Shown: piece after piece, positions 11,901 through 23,100 of the stretch | Layout of the letters: every line of letters begins with the position of its first letter | Position numbering within the stretch: the stretch's first letter is position 1 | Assembly: GCA_025531455.1 (NCBI GenBank) | Contig: JAMYHL010000060.1 | Span: forward strand, 1 to 64,000 | Direction of reading: 5' to 3' | Length of the DNA stretch: 64,000 nt | From: Apiotrichum sp. Y4204 | Lineage: Eukaryota > Basidiomycota > Tremellomycetes > Trichosporonales > Trichosporonaceae | Translations under genes and position numbers: made by a program | Notes under the pieces: generated by a model | The model's database searches: none | The model's input: the letters and a program-made list of their open reading frames with translations, nothing else | Told to the model about the DNA's origin: nothing

Positions 11901-13333
11901 GGCTGACCACGAATATCTGGACTGTACATGAGTGAGTTAGGACTTGAGTTAAGTACTGACTTTCAGCGAACGACCGATCAACACGCTGCTAGTTGACCCG
12001 TCGTCGATCGATACCACCAAACGCTTCATCCTGTGGTCGTGCTCACGCGAGTCGCTGCAGGCGTGGGACGGTCTGCTGGCCGTGGACTGGATTGACAAGC
12101 AGATGGTCGAGCGGGAACCAGACTATTGCGACTTTCGCGAAGTCCGCGTGCTGGTGTGCTCGTGGAATATCGACAGCTGCAAACCGGGTGATCTCACGGG
12201 GTCGCCGGAGAATGCGACATTCCTCGATCAGGTGTTGCAGAGTGTCAACTCGCCGGATATCATTGTCTTTGGCTTCCAGGAGGTCGTCCCCCTGACGGAT
12301 AAAAAACTGACAGCCAGTGGGTTCCTCACCGATAGTAGTCAACTCACGCCAGAAACACTGTTGTTTGGCCACAAGGGCAAGGATGGCGGTGGCGCGACCA
12401 ACGACCGCGTGTCGCAGCGTTACCAGGCGTGGGCGGATAAGCTCACACACGCGGTGCGCCTCGCGATGCCACCCGAGTCGCCGTACGTCAAGGTGCACTC
12501 GGAGCAGCTGGTCGGCCTCTTCAGCTGCATGTTTGTCAAGCAGTCGGAGCGCGAGGCGCTGCGTGATGTGAACATCACAACAGTGAAGCGGTGGGTAAGG
12601 CGGCTGTAGGGTACCCACTAACGGCAGCGGCATCGGAGGCATTTATGGCAACAAGGGAGCGATCGTGGCGCGCGTGGTCATGGACGACACCTCCATGTGC
12701 TTTATCAACGTTCACCTTGCCGCCGGACAGTCTCATCGCACGGCGCGGACGGCGGACCTAGCAGCGATCATGGAGGACAAGGCGATCTTCCCCCCGGCGG
12801 ACAAGCTTCCATACGTGAATGGTGGGAACGGAACGGCCATTCTCGATCACGAGATGGTGGTACTCAACGGCGACCTCAACTACCGCATTGACCAACGGCG
12901 CGAGGTGGTGATTAGCAGCATTCAGTCTGGCGATCTTGACTTTCTTCTCGAGCACGACCAGTTGCGCAAGGAGATGCGCGGCAACCACGCGTTTCGCCTA
13001 CGGAACTTCTCCGAGCCACCGATCGACTTCCCGCCGACATACAAGTACGACCCTGGGACGAACAACTACGACTCGAGCGACAAGCGGCGTATTCCCGCGT
13101 GGTGCGACCGCATCCTGTTCCTCAACAACCACCGCATCGAACCGCTCGCGTACGAGCGCTACGAGATCACCACATCGGATCACAAACCCGTGTCTGCCGG
13201 CCTTGGGATGCAGGTCAAGCGCATCGACGCGCTGCGCATGCGCGAGACACACAAGGAGGTCGTGGCGGCGTGGCACGAGCGTGAAGCTGAGATGCTCGCG
13301 AAAATCACCGAGGCGTATGCAACCTTGGTATAG
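8913..13333 (+). CDS. Inositol polyphosphate 5-phosphatase with Pro-rich N-terminus and WD40-like domain
   Basis: Exons 8913-9215, about 9290-11931, 11967-12590 and 12628-13333 give about 1424 residues. It should remove the 5-phosphate from inositol phosphates or phosphoinositides. Residues 1 to about 670 are low complexity with many PPPPP runs, resembling SH3/profilin-binding proteins. Residues about 680-1030 contain beta-propeller-like repeats (GRYLWCGNKDGHLWELD, GRYACVAHNAVKVFD). The catalytic domain follows: VLVCSWNID, FGFQEVV, GNKGAI, the GDLNYR motif at about 1270 and the RIPAWCDRIL motif at about 1344, then TTSDHKPV. These are the signature magnesium-binding and catalytic motifs of the family. 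The first junction is uncertain: the GTAAGT donor at 9216 needs an acceptor at AAG 9289 to keep frame. WD40 plus 5-phosphatase is also known in plant and protist enzymes. Confidence 0.88.
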
Positions 13334-13441
13334 GGGTACAGCCGTAGTGGCTTCCATGCTCATATCTCTATAGAATTGTACAGTAACATGACACGACGAC
13401 AATGATGGACATTAGAAGTTTGCTGGTGCTCGCTTTCTGGG

Positions 13442-14306
13442 TTATGCCCCCTTCTCGCGCTCCACTGATAGCTCTGGCACCTGCGACCCTGACGGTATCC
13501 GAGTCTTGCTCTCTGACCCAATCGCGTGTTCCTCATCCCCTTCGTATGCGCGCAGCCTCGCCCTCAGTCCGACATTCTCAGCCTGCAAGCGCTCAATACG
13601 CGCCGTCGCGCGATCAAGCTTCTCGAGCGCCTCTTCGTCCCACTCTCCGACACCTGTTGCAACTGTGGTGAGCTTTGATGTCGGAAAGCCTTACCTCCGC
13701 CGACCTGAAGTTAGCCTCAGCCTCCAAGCTTCCCGGGACACAGGACTCACAAGCTTGACAATACGCCACAGACGGAGGAGGACCAACAGCCCGCCGATCT
13801 CGCCGCTCGTGCCGCGCAACGTGAGCTCGAGGACGACGGTAGTGACCACAACGACGGCGTCGATGAGGTGTAGCAGAAAGTCTGGAGTCAGAATGGCCCA
13901 TTTCATGTAGCTCACGGTGCGCGCGCGGTTTCTTCAAGCCGTAGAACCGTGGCCCGAACGCGAACAAGGCAGCAGGGATTTCGAGCAGGAACAGGCACGA
14001 GACCGCGAGACTGAAGTGACCCAAGCGCGGGATCCATTCTGGTTCGTGCGGCGGACATTCCGTGGCTACCGCGTCTACAGTCAGCAAAGAGATTTATGGG
14101 TGTTGCGCACGGTACGAGAGCTCGGCGAGGACGCATATTGCGTCTACTGCAATCTACTAAGTCAGCGAGAGGAGACGGAGGAGGCTTACGAGAAAGATGA
14201 GCGCCGCGTGTGTCCATTTGCTCTCTAGGAATGTGCGTGCGCGGGCGCGCGCCCGCCCGAGACGCGTCGTCGGCTGTGGGGAGGGGGTCGTGCTTCGTGA
14301 AGACAT
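13442..14306 (-). CDS. Voltage-gated proton channel, Hv1 family
   Basis: Exons in coding order are 14306-14190, 14153-14111, 14074-13916, 13881-13751, 13704-13695 and 13653-13442, giving 223 residues. Hv1 channels are voltage-sensor-only proteins that conduct protons across membranes. S1 contains AVDAICVLAEL, with Asp43 at the place of the selectivity Asp. S2 has FLLEI with Glu85. S3 has LIDAVVVV with Asp114. S4 has LLRLWRIVK, so the family RxWRxxR signature reads RxWRxxK (Arg143, Arg146, Lys149). The C-terminus is a predicted coiled coil (ALEKLDRATARIERLQAEN), the dimerisation element of this family. An in-frame TGA lies upstream of the chosen ATG. The 10-nt exon 13704-13695 is required to reach the coiled-coil frame. 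The next gene on the minus strand ends 239 nt upstream of this start. Confidence 0.85.
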
Positions 14307-14545
14307 TCCGTTGATGGGGGGGTGTTGAGATCATCGCGGTCATGGAGAGCAGTGTTAATGTCTCTGCTGGTGACTGTCGGTTGCTGTCATTCTTTCACGC
14401 CACCAGTGGGGCAGACCTGGCAATGTTTTTCATGCTACGTCACTTTCGGTCCACGCCGGAGCATCAATTCTCCACGGATTTTGTCATCCCTCACAGCGAT
14501 CTCCATCAATCCTCATCCATGCATGCCGACCCACTCTATCAATCT

Positions 14546-15769
14546 CTACTCGTCGTCGCTGTCCGCGAGGTCCACCGCACCCTTGCCCTCGCCCTTCTCC
14601 TCCTCGGCCCAGCGGTTGCGATCGCGCTCCTCGCGCGAGTACTTGCTGACGTCCACGGCATCTCCATCCTCGTACAGCGCCTCGTCCGAGGTAGCCGACA
14701 CCTTGGCGGTCTCGAACAGCTGCCGTCCCGATGGCCGGTCCCTGCGGCGCTTGAAGTCTTCCCTCTCTTTGGCGGGTAGCGCGCGAATGCGGTCTTCCTC
14801 CTCTTTTGCGCGCTTCGCAGCCACCTCGCCGCGGTACTTTGCCCGCCACGCGAGATACAGTTCCGGAGTAAGCGGTGTGCCCCGCGTGCGCTCGGCCTCG
14901 GCCTCCTCGTACGCCTTGGCGCGCGCGTCGTCCTCGGCCTGCTCCTTCTGCTGCCGGTCCGCGATCAGCTCCGAAAGGGCTTCGCGCGCGGCTGTCGCGA
15001 TCGTGAATGTCATCGCCATGCCGAGAGACTCCTCCGCCTAATAGGGCGAAAAAAAAAATCATAATCGAGCAAGGAGTGGAGTCAAGTAGACGCGTGGTTG
15101 GATCGCGTGTGGGAATATGAGCGTCAGCATGAGAACCACACACCTTACACAGCCCGAGCATCCTCTGAACAGAACACCACATCCGCTCGAGGCTCCTTGC
15201 TCCCCGCACTCACCACAATCCTCAGCTTTTCAAGCACGACCTCGGCCTCACCCTCGCGCAGCTCGCCCTCCTCCTCGTCCTCGGGCGCCTCGAGCGCCAT
15301 GTCAGGCACGACATCGGGGTAAGTCGGCGGGTAGTCGACCACGAGCGTGAGGGTCACTGGCGTGTCAGAGCGGGTAGAGATAAACTACTCACGAGGGTGC
15401 CCATTCACCTCCTCCTCGGGCTGAACGGATATCCGCACCTGCGTGTCGGACACCTCTGGCGGTCAGTGCTGAGCTGGGGTTGAGGGTGGAAGCTGGGGGC
15501 TGGGGGCTGAGGCGAGAGTGTAGTCGAGAGCTGTTGCGGCTGGGAATGGCTGTCCCCAGCTCGCGCTCCTTCTTAATATCTCGATATTCGCATCCTCCAG
15601 GTGCCCACAGCCCTCGCGTGTCGCGTCGCGGGACTCACTCTCCAGCTCATCCGGGAAGATACTCTCGAGCACCTGCCGTCAGCCCCGCTTTTGGAATATG
15701 CGCTCTTCGCACCTCAAACTCCTCCTCAAGAATCGCCTGGTGGTCTGCCGTCAGCTCAAAACTCATCAT
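14546..15769 (-). CDS. RWD-domain protein, RWDD1/Gir2-like (DRG-binding)
   Basis: Exons in coding order are 15769-15713, 15672-15639, 15455-15393, 15356-15214 and 15037-14546, giving 262 residues. The RWD fold begins at the N-terminus with EEEFEVLESIFPDELE and continues LTLTLVVDYPPTYPDVVPD, the typical YPPxYP turn of the domain. The C-terminal half is a charged helical region rich in Glu, Arg and Lys, ending in an acidic tail (DLADSDDE). Size and layout match RWDD1/DFRP2 and yeast Gir2, which bind DRG GTPases and Gcn1 at the ribosome; that role here is by family. Two introns are long for this window (183 and 176 nt) and one exon is only 34 nt. The first codons are ATG ATG; I chose the first. 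Confidence 0.87.
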
Positions 15770-17412
15770 TGTGAGCGGACGTACCTGCCATGGTGTCGGG
15801 GTTGTGGGCTGTTGCAACAAGTCTTTGGGATGTCTTTGTGTGGAGGGTTGGACGTGCTCGAAGTCGAGGTCGATGGGATGTGGATTGTGGAATTTATTGG
15901 TGAGACCCAGTTTACATCTTGGATCCCCCAGGATATAAGTATATCAGACGATTCAAGGCCTCCTCCAGGGTTGATGGCCTCGAGGACGTCGCGGATCGCG
16001 AGCACAGATTTGCGAAACGTCCAGTGTTGTTACACAGAGTCTCTGAATACAGCAGCTATCTGTCTCGGTGCCACGATTGGGTGGCATCCGTTGCCATAGC
16101 AACAGTTTGCCTGCACAAGTTGCCAGAACGACAATGTCAAACTATTCCACGACAGCCTACTTTCTCCAAGGACAGGGGATGTCCAATTTTCGGAACGTCT
16201 TTCAATCGGCATCGATAGTGCCCCGTGTCTCTCATGCAATGTTCAATTCAATGCTGAGAGCTGGGATAGTGCGGAAAAGGTCTCCTTTACTTGGGGGGGT
16301 GCATTTCCCGGCTGGTCAAAAGAAGACAGTTGCCTGGGCTGCCAAGCTAGGAATGAAAAGCTCAGACAAGGCCGAAGGTTCCTGGTGCGAACCACCACAT
16401 TGTCCCAAGATATCCAAGATCCAAGATCATTAGTAGTGGGTGACACTCCGCCACATGTTGAGCATCAACGGGGCAAAGGACACTTTTCAGCGACATTGTC
16501 GATACGCGGACGGGTCGTTTGACTGTTGTTCCATTGGCCCGAACAAGTGTACAAAGTGTATCTACGCATGGGATCAGGTCCACAGAGCCGCGGAAGACGT
16601 AAAAAGCCGTAAGCAGGCGTCGGCGGGAAGACTAGGCGCACGACGCGCACGAATAGTGGACCCCGTCCGGCTCTTCTCTGATATCCCTCCCCCCCATTCA
16701 CAAATAAGTCTTAGCTCACAAACACGAGGGGGCAACATTGTCATCAGCAGCTCGGCAGAAGAGCAGCAGTAAACCTACCGACCAGTCAGCTACTCACCAC
16801 ACTTCCAGCTTGGATTTGCACGACCCCATCCCTCGAACTCAGGCTCCAAGCTCAACATCGGAATCGGAACGGGGAGGCACGCGCGTCTGGGGTTCGCCTT
16901 TGGGTAGGTGGCGTTATCGTCATGCGAGGTCCGCCAGGGTGCCGCAGCCGCGCAGCCGCGTTTCATCCCTCGTTCTGACATGTAGGAGTGCGCGTACCAG
17001 GGTGGGCTCCCCTCCCGCCGCGGCTGGAGATCTGGGTATCAGGCCCAAGGCGCGGTCACTGTATGCGCACTCCCGGCCCGACGCAATGCTGGGCAATGCC
17101 CCAAGGCGAACAGCTGTGACTTTGGGCCAAGAGCATTCGCGCTTCTCAACTGTGGCCTCGGGGCTTGGCACCTGTCCAGACTGTGATCTCCATACTCCTG
17201 GAGCTTGTTGGCGTCGAGACCTTGGTCGCGATTTTGATGTTGTCCATTCTCCGACGCTATCTTCATTTTATTTGGTTGCATTGTACTTTGAACAACTCGC
17301 CGCCCGACCACGATCTCCAAGTCCCCAGCTCCCATCAACAAAGTCTCTCTCGTTTCGCGACTAGAGCACGACCTCTAGCTTCGGGGCGCCCGACACGAAG
17401 ACCGTCACCACG
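15770..17412. other. Gene-free stretch
   Basis: I found no convincing gene in these 1.6 kb upstream of the plus-strand membrane-protein gene. Open frames present here lack splice-supported continuity or family motifs. A palindromic X-box-like site lies at 16090-16103 and is listed separately. Confidence 0.5.
16090..16103. promoter_or_regulatory. X-box-like palindrome (possible RFX site)
   Basis: The 14-mer GTTGCCATAGCAAC is a near-perfect inverted repeat. It matches the X-box recognised by RFX-family winged-helix factors (GTTGCC, 0-3 nt spacer, GGCAAC-like half). It lies 321 nt upstream of the RWD gene start (15769), which is transcribed away from it, and 1.3 kb upstream of 17413. Function is inferred from the motif only; one such site can occur by chance. 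Confidence 0.4.
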
Positions 17413-18722
17413 ATGGACGCAGGAATAACAGCCTTAGGCCAGCCAGGCGGGCTGGCAACCGCGACTGCTCTGAAAGGTCAGAACGTCTGTGAGTACGGCG
17501 GCCAGAATGAACGAGTGCCACACCAAACCTCTCCCTTCGCGACACTGCGTCAAACTTACTCCAGACCCGACGACCTTCCCTTCATCTTTCCCCCTCGGTC
17601 ATTTGAACAAGGAAAACCCGATCAAGGGCAAGGGGTATGCGTTCTTCAAGAATGCGGTAACAGACAAGTGTGAGTGTGTGGCTGCCAGCCGCTGCAGTTA
17701 ACCGCCATGATGGCTCTCGGAAGCGCCACTGACTCGTAGTGGTCATCTTTTTCATCGCATTCGCAGTCTGCGGTGTATTCATGTTTGTCCTTCTGGCATG
17801 TACGTTCCGCATTGAGGCAGGCAAGAAGCGGGAGGACACCATGATATCGGAGGCGACGCATGGTTCGGAACAAAAGCACCCGTCACTGGCGATGCGTGGT
17901 CCGGCTCCCGTCTCAACACCACCAGAGAACAGGTATCTGATGCCTGGGACACACTCTCGCGCAGGCAGCGTCGCGTCCTCTGTGGGGTCCACCAGCACCG
18001 TTTCCACCACTGTCAACGGATACCTTGCTCCTCCGCCCCGGCACACCCCGAGAGTAATGTATTCCTTGCCAGCGGGAGCTGGGAGCGGGTCGACATTTTC
18101 CTCCACTTCGACGACAGCCTCGATGAATCCCTATCACCAGCAGTATTATAGCGTGAACGCAGCGCAATTCCGGCCTCGGTACAATCAGTACCACGGACCG
18201 CCGCCACCGCTGCCCCCGCAGCGTCCACAGCTTCTTGCGCCACCTCCGCGTGTGGACCGCAGGCCCCGAGCACCGGCATGGCGGGGGCCAGGGCACCCCG
18301 GCTTACCCTCACAGCAGCCTCCCGGCGCTTTCCGTCCACCGCGGCCACCAGCCCAACCGCGGCTCCAAGCTCCGCAACCTCGACCATACCCTCAGCAGAT
18401 TGCGTTTACCTCGCAGCCACAAGCTCAGCAGCCACACGCGGCAGTCGGTTCCCCGCCACCACAAGCTCAGCAGCCGCACGCTGCGTTCGGTCAGCCCCGG
18501 CCACCACCAGCCCAGCTGGCCTATCCCACGATTCCGGGACCGCCGACCTCCCAGAGCCGCCAACAGGCTACCGTAGTGCGGAGCGCCTCCCAAAGCAGTG
18601 TACCCGTGCCACCCCCCACGCTGACAGCCGGCCCACATGCCGCCCTCGCTGCTCCTCCAGATGCGCCGTTCAGTCCCACTTCGCCGCCCACACACACCGG
18701 GACACCGCTCTGGGCCCAGTAA
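17413..18722 (+). CDS. Single-pass membrane protein with proline-rich cytoplasmic tail
   Basis: Exons 17413-17488, 17565-17669 and 17740-18722 join through introns of 76 and 70 nt, giving 387 residues. After a 60-residue head (with NPIKGKGYAFFKNAVTDK) comes one strong hydrophobic segment, LVIFFIAFAVCGVFMFVLLA, at about 61-80. A basic stretch (EAGKKRED) follows and then a long tail of Pro, Gln, Ser and Ala, including repeated PQAQQPHAA units near 18420-18490. I do not recognise a family. The short N-terminal side and long tail suggest a type I or III orientation with the tail in the cytosol, by the positive-inside rule. The acceptor at 17739 is TAG. Confidence 0.65.
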
Positions 18723-20190
18723 GAACTATATTGGACACTTGCCACCAAGACGGCCGAGACATTGCATACGCGTTTGTAGTATGTTGTAGAATATGTAGTG
18801 TTGTATGATTCACTTGGCGTATGGCGGTGCTGCGACATCACGTATTGGTGGTACAGACGTTTCATTCAAGTGAACCTGCAACTACTATGTGCAGGTCGTG
18901 GAAACTCCAGAACATCCCCCTTGCTGCCGTGATGTGCAGATAGGCCACGGTGCACTGCCTACAGTAACATGACTTCTATCGAGAATCGGTGTCACCAGCT
19001 GACATGTGTGACACACAATGACATCCTGGTGGGGCGTCGGAGAGTCACTATGATGTCGGCTGAGAGGGGCAAAGACGCGTCTACAATACGATGATCCCTC
19101 TCGATCGTCCACTCCCAGTTTCTATGCATACTTGGACGATCTGCAGATCTGCAAAGCTTCAGATCCTCCATCTGCATGCATCCACAGGTGCACAGATGTT
19201 TGGGCCGCCACATGCCACAGAGTCGCCAACCTCCACCTGGTGGCGCGTGGTCTGGGTCAACGGGGGGTCTCCGAAGTACCAAGGTAATTTTCAGTGCAGT
19301 TCATTGTTCCTTCCGATGTTCTTCACACCATCGCGCATCAACCTCCCCAATACACCAGCGGCCGTGCTGCACCCATCCGGGGCACCAGACAAGGAAGGCC
19401 GACAACCATGGACCCTTGGAAAGTAATATACACGGTCGTGTGCCTCGGCGTGTGTGTCGCCCAAAAGTCGGATATTGGGTGCGAGCGGTCGGAAGAAGGG
19501 GCGGTTACAGGGTGCTACCGTGCAGACTCTGATTCTGGCTTCTCGATTGTCTTTGAGCTCCAATGACTCTGACGCTTCATCATCAACTTACTCTCGCACT
19601 CAAACTCGTTTCTTCTCATGAGAGCGTTTCAGTGAATACCAAACATGTTCGAAGAAAACGACACAGGAACACCCACAGCTGAATCCCCACTGCCGGCGCC
19701 TTTGTTCTCCGTAGTGATGAGGCCGCGATGTGTGTGTGTCTCAAGCCTCTACACACGCCGCGACAACCGCGTCCTTTGTTTACCGCCCCGCTGACTCCGG
19801 ACACGGTGCAGAGGTGCAACTCTTAAGATACCGTCAACATGTCCTCCTCACCACCATTCACTTACTTATTACCATCCACCTCTTCTGCGCTTTAGTTACT
19901 ACAGCCAGCCCACATACCTGGGGTATCGTCGCCCCCGTATCTTGCAGCTACGATTGCACTACCATCGTCTACTCCTATCGCAGCCTGGCCGGCCTCATCG
20001 GTGGCCATGGATGTCACTACAGGTAGGTGCAGCTCTCACTACTCCGTCACTGGCGACGATACCGCGTGAACGCGGATACTGACGGCTCGCAGCTTCCGGG
20101 CGCTCCAAGAGCAGCTGCGACCTCTTCGCCTCACTGTCTGATTCCGAGCGCAAACCTGGAACGCTCGGAACCACCTTCTACAGCCCCGAC
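18723..20190. other. Gene-free stretch
   Basis: These are 1.5 kb between the membrane-protein gene and the giant repeat-protein gene. Pyrimidine-rich sequence and splice-like GTAGGT...GCAG signals near 20023-20092 suggest a spliced 5' leader for the downstream gene. I see no protein family here. Confidence 0.5.
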
Positions 20191-23100
20191 ATGACGCTTG
20201 ATCAATTCGTCGCGCGCGCCACCGTAGTCGCCACGCACGACAACCTGAAAGGGTGTTATGATCAGCTCAACGACGTCAAGTACGGCATGAACGTAAACCT
20301 CGGAAACATGGCCGCGAAAGCCGCGAAAGAGAAGGTGAAGGCAAAGGCAATCTCAAAGCTCCTCGCTGAACGCGACCTCCTCGATAAGGACCAGCAGGAG
20401 TGTATCGGCAAAGTCAACCTTCACATCTCCACGGCCGAGAAGACTCTCGAATCCATCGAGAACATTATCACCGAGTCGCACCACCTTGACCTCCACCTCG
20501 AGTCCCTCTCCCAGTCCGCCAATCCCCACTTTGCCACCCCCGAGGAATTCTGCCAATATCGGGACAAAACAAGCCACGAAATAACGAAGCGCCGCAAGGA
20601 CCTCCGCCGCTTGTTCTGTGACATTGTCCAGAAGCTCGACGCAGGGGAAGACCCTATTCCTGAGCACTTGAAGGATGGCGTTGACCGCGACATGTATGCC
20701 CCGACCTGCGAGGGCAATGTGGACCCTGCCTACGACCCCTTCCGCCATGGTCACAAGCAGTCGTCGACCCTCCTGCACCGCCCTCCCACCTACACACACA
20801 AGGCCACCACTGGTCCCCCGGCAAACCCAACGCTGGCCGCACTTGCACCACTCATTTCCCCTGTCAAGGTTTCCGTCCCCGACGAGGCTGCAAGTGAAGC
20901 TGGTCTTTGCACAGCCTATGTCGCCGCGCTGGATCAGGAGATTCAGGATATGGGAACGGCGCGCTCGCAGTTTCCGTCTCCCGAAGACCGGCCAGAGGAT
21001 GGGACTGTACGCGTCGCGAAGCAGATTGCAGAAACTCGCCTGCGCTACCGCCGGCTGGAACATGACGATGCGCTGCGCACCATTACCGACCGGGATCGTG
21101 TTGCCAAGCAGGTAGCCGAGGAAGAGCTCTCTTTCCGCACCCAGATCAAGGAGCGTCTCGATTCGTTTAGTGCTGAGGTCGAGGCCCACGGAAAAGACGC
21201 CACCGAGGTGTATCAAGGCCAAAGCTTCGAGTCCAAGCTGGACATGCGCCGCGAGGAGCTTCGCCAGATGTGGATGAGCCAGCGCACCGGAACCCCTATG
21301 CACTCGGCCATCTCCTCACTGCCGTCCCCAGCGACTAGCGATCCGGTATCAGCGTTGCGGTCACGTTCCTCCTCCTTTTCGGCCTCTGCGGATGAGGCAC
21401 AGTCCACATCTGCGTCTGGGAGTCGGGCTCTTAAGCGGTTGAGCCTGACTGCCCCTGTCAAGCTTCGTCGTCGGAGCGTTCAACTCGAGGAGAATGGCGT
21501 CGCCAATCACGTTGTCGCTTCTGCCCTTTCGACACCTTCGACTCCTCCACCCGCAGCGTTCACCGAGGAGCCCGTTGGCGATCTCACACTTATCGATGTT
21601 AGCTTGGACGTTGGCGGCAAGTTCGATACACCAAAGGGGCGGAGCAGGCCTCCCGGCCTTGACCTCGACTGTACCCCCAAGGCGAAGAAGGATGCGCTGG
21701 ACATGCCGACGAGCTACGTCGGGAAAGTTGAGGTTTCCATCCTTCACTTCTCGTCTCCCGAGCAGGACAGTGGAAAAGCCGCGCCGAATTGTGATATCGA
21801 GAACAAGGTGGAAGTTGGGCAACATGAGAAGGCATCGCAGGCTGAGAGTCTTTTGAATCTTGCCACCAGGTCCACCTCAGCTCCATTACTCGCGTCGCTG
21901 GTTCCCAGCTTGCCATCCCTTATTCCTCCCAAGAAAGACGCCACTGAAGCTCAGGCCTCTGAGAGAAGCGCCATCTCGCCCGCTAGGGATCAGACTGTCA
22001 AAGTCTCCGCCGCACCCTGCCACAATGTCCAGCTTTCTCAGGAGCTTGCAAACTCAACTGCAGCTCATATTGCACATGTCGCAAATGACGCACATGTCGC
22101 AAATGGCGCCCTTGAGCAGCCGCCCGACTCCCCACATGTGCCCCATGTTCGACCCGACAACTTGCTGGACATCGTCTCGGTCCGTCACATAACACCCAAA
22201 CCGCCCCGCTGCTTGAGGAAGCCGGTCTTTGACTTGCCCCCGGCACCATCTTTCACCCCGCACTTCCTGAGCACGTCGACTGCATCTTCAGAACAACCTG
22301 ACGTTGAGGAGCATAATGACAACCCCGATGAGCCCAGCGAAACGAGCATTGAGAACGTCACGAACGACATCGAGATTGTCGACAAGGGCATCGATACCGC
22401 CAACGAGAACCTCGAATTTGTCGACAAGGACATCGAGAGCATCGAGAAGAACACAGACACCGCCAACCAGGACATTCAGACCGTCGAGGAACGCCTCGAG
22501 AGCATTACGGGCAGCGCTGAGAGCGTCGAGGAGGACATCAACAACGTCGACAACAGCGACGAGATCGCCGACAAGAACATCGAAAGTGTCGACGAGCTCA
22601 AGAGTGTTGAGAAACACACCGAGAGCATCGAGGACACCAACACCGCCACACCGGCAGGCCAGGGTTTTCTCCTTTCCTCCAGCCGGCGGCTGGAGGTTAA
22701 AGTTCTACCCGGAAGCTGGCCGTTTGACGAGGAGGATTCTGTTTACACTCCGACTTCTGAGTCCACCCCATCTTTAGCCAGTGGAGCGTCGTCCACGTCC
22801 GATGAGGAGCTTCAAGATGTGGAGGATGAACAGCAGTCGGTAGCCAATGAGGGAATTGCTCCAGACGTGACCACCACGCCTAGCGACGATGCCGCCGGGG
22901 TCGAATACAACACGACGGCCTTCCCAGCGCTTTATTATCACATGCGCCGCGCCTATCGAGTTTTCGGCCGCGAATGGTTTGTGAACCTTCTCCTCGACGC
23001 GGGTAGTTTGCGCGATCCCCTCGATCTCGAGCCCAAAGTCGAGCCGGAACCACCAGTCGACATTCAGAAGGACTTCCAGCCCAGCGAGGCAGAATCCGAA

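Noticed and set aside
16738..17364. 208-codon plus-strand frame upstream of 17413
   Set aside because: Arg/Ser-rich, no motif, no splice support, and it sits where a promoter and leader are expected.
20007..20142. Possible spliced upstream coding exon or uORF for the giant protein
   Set aside because: Every splice choice tried reaches a stop at 20142 or near 20190, so it cannot extend the protein. A uORF role is untested.
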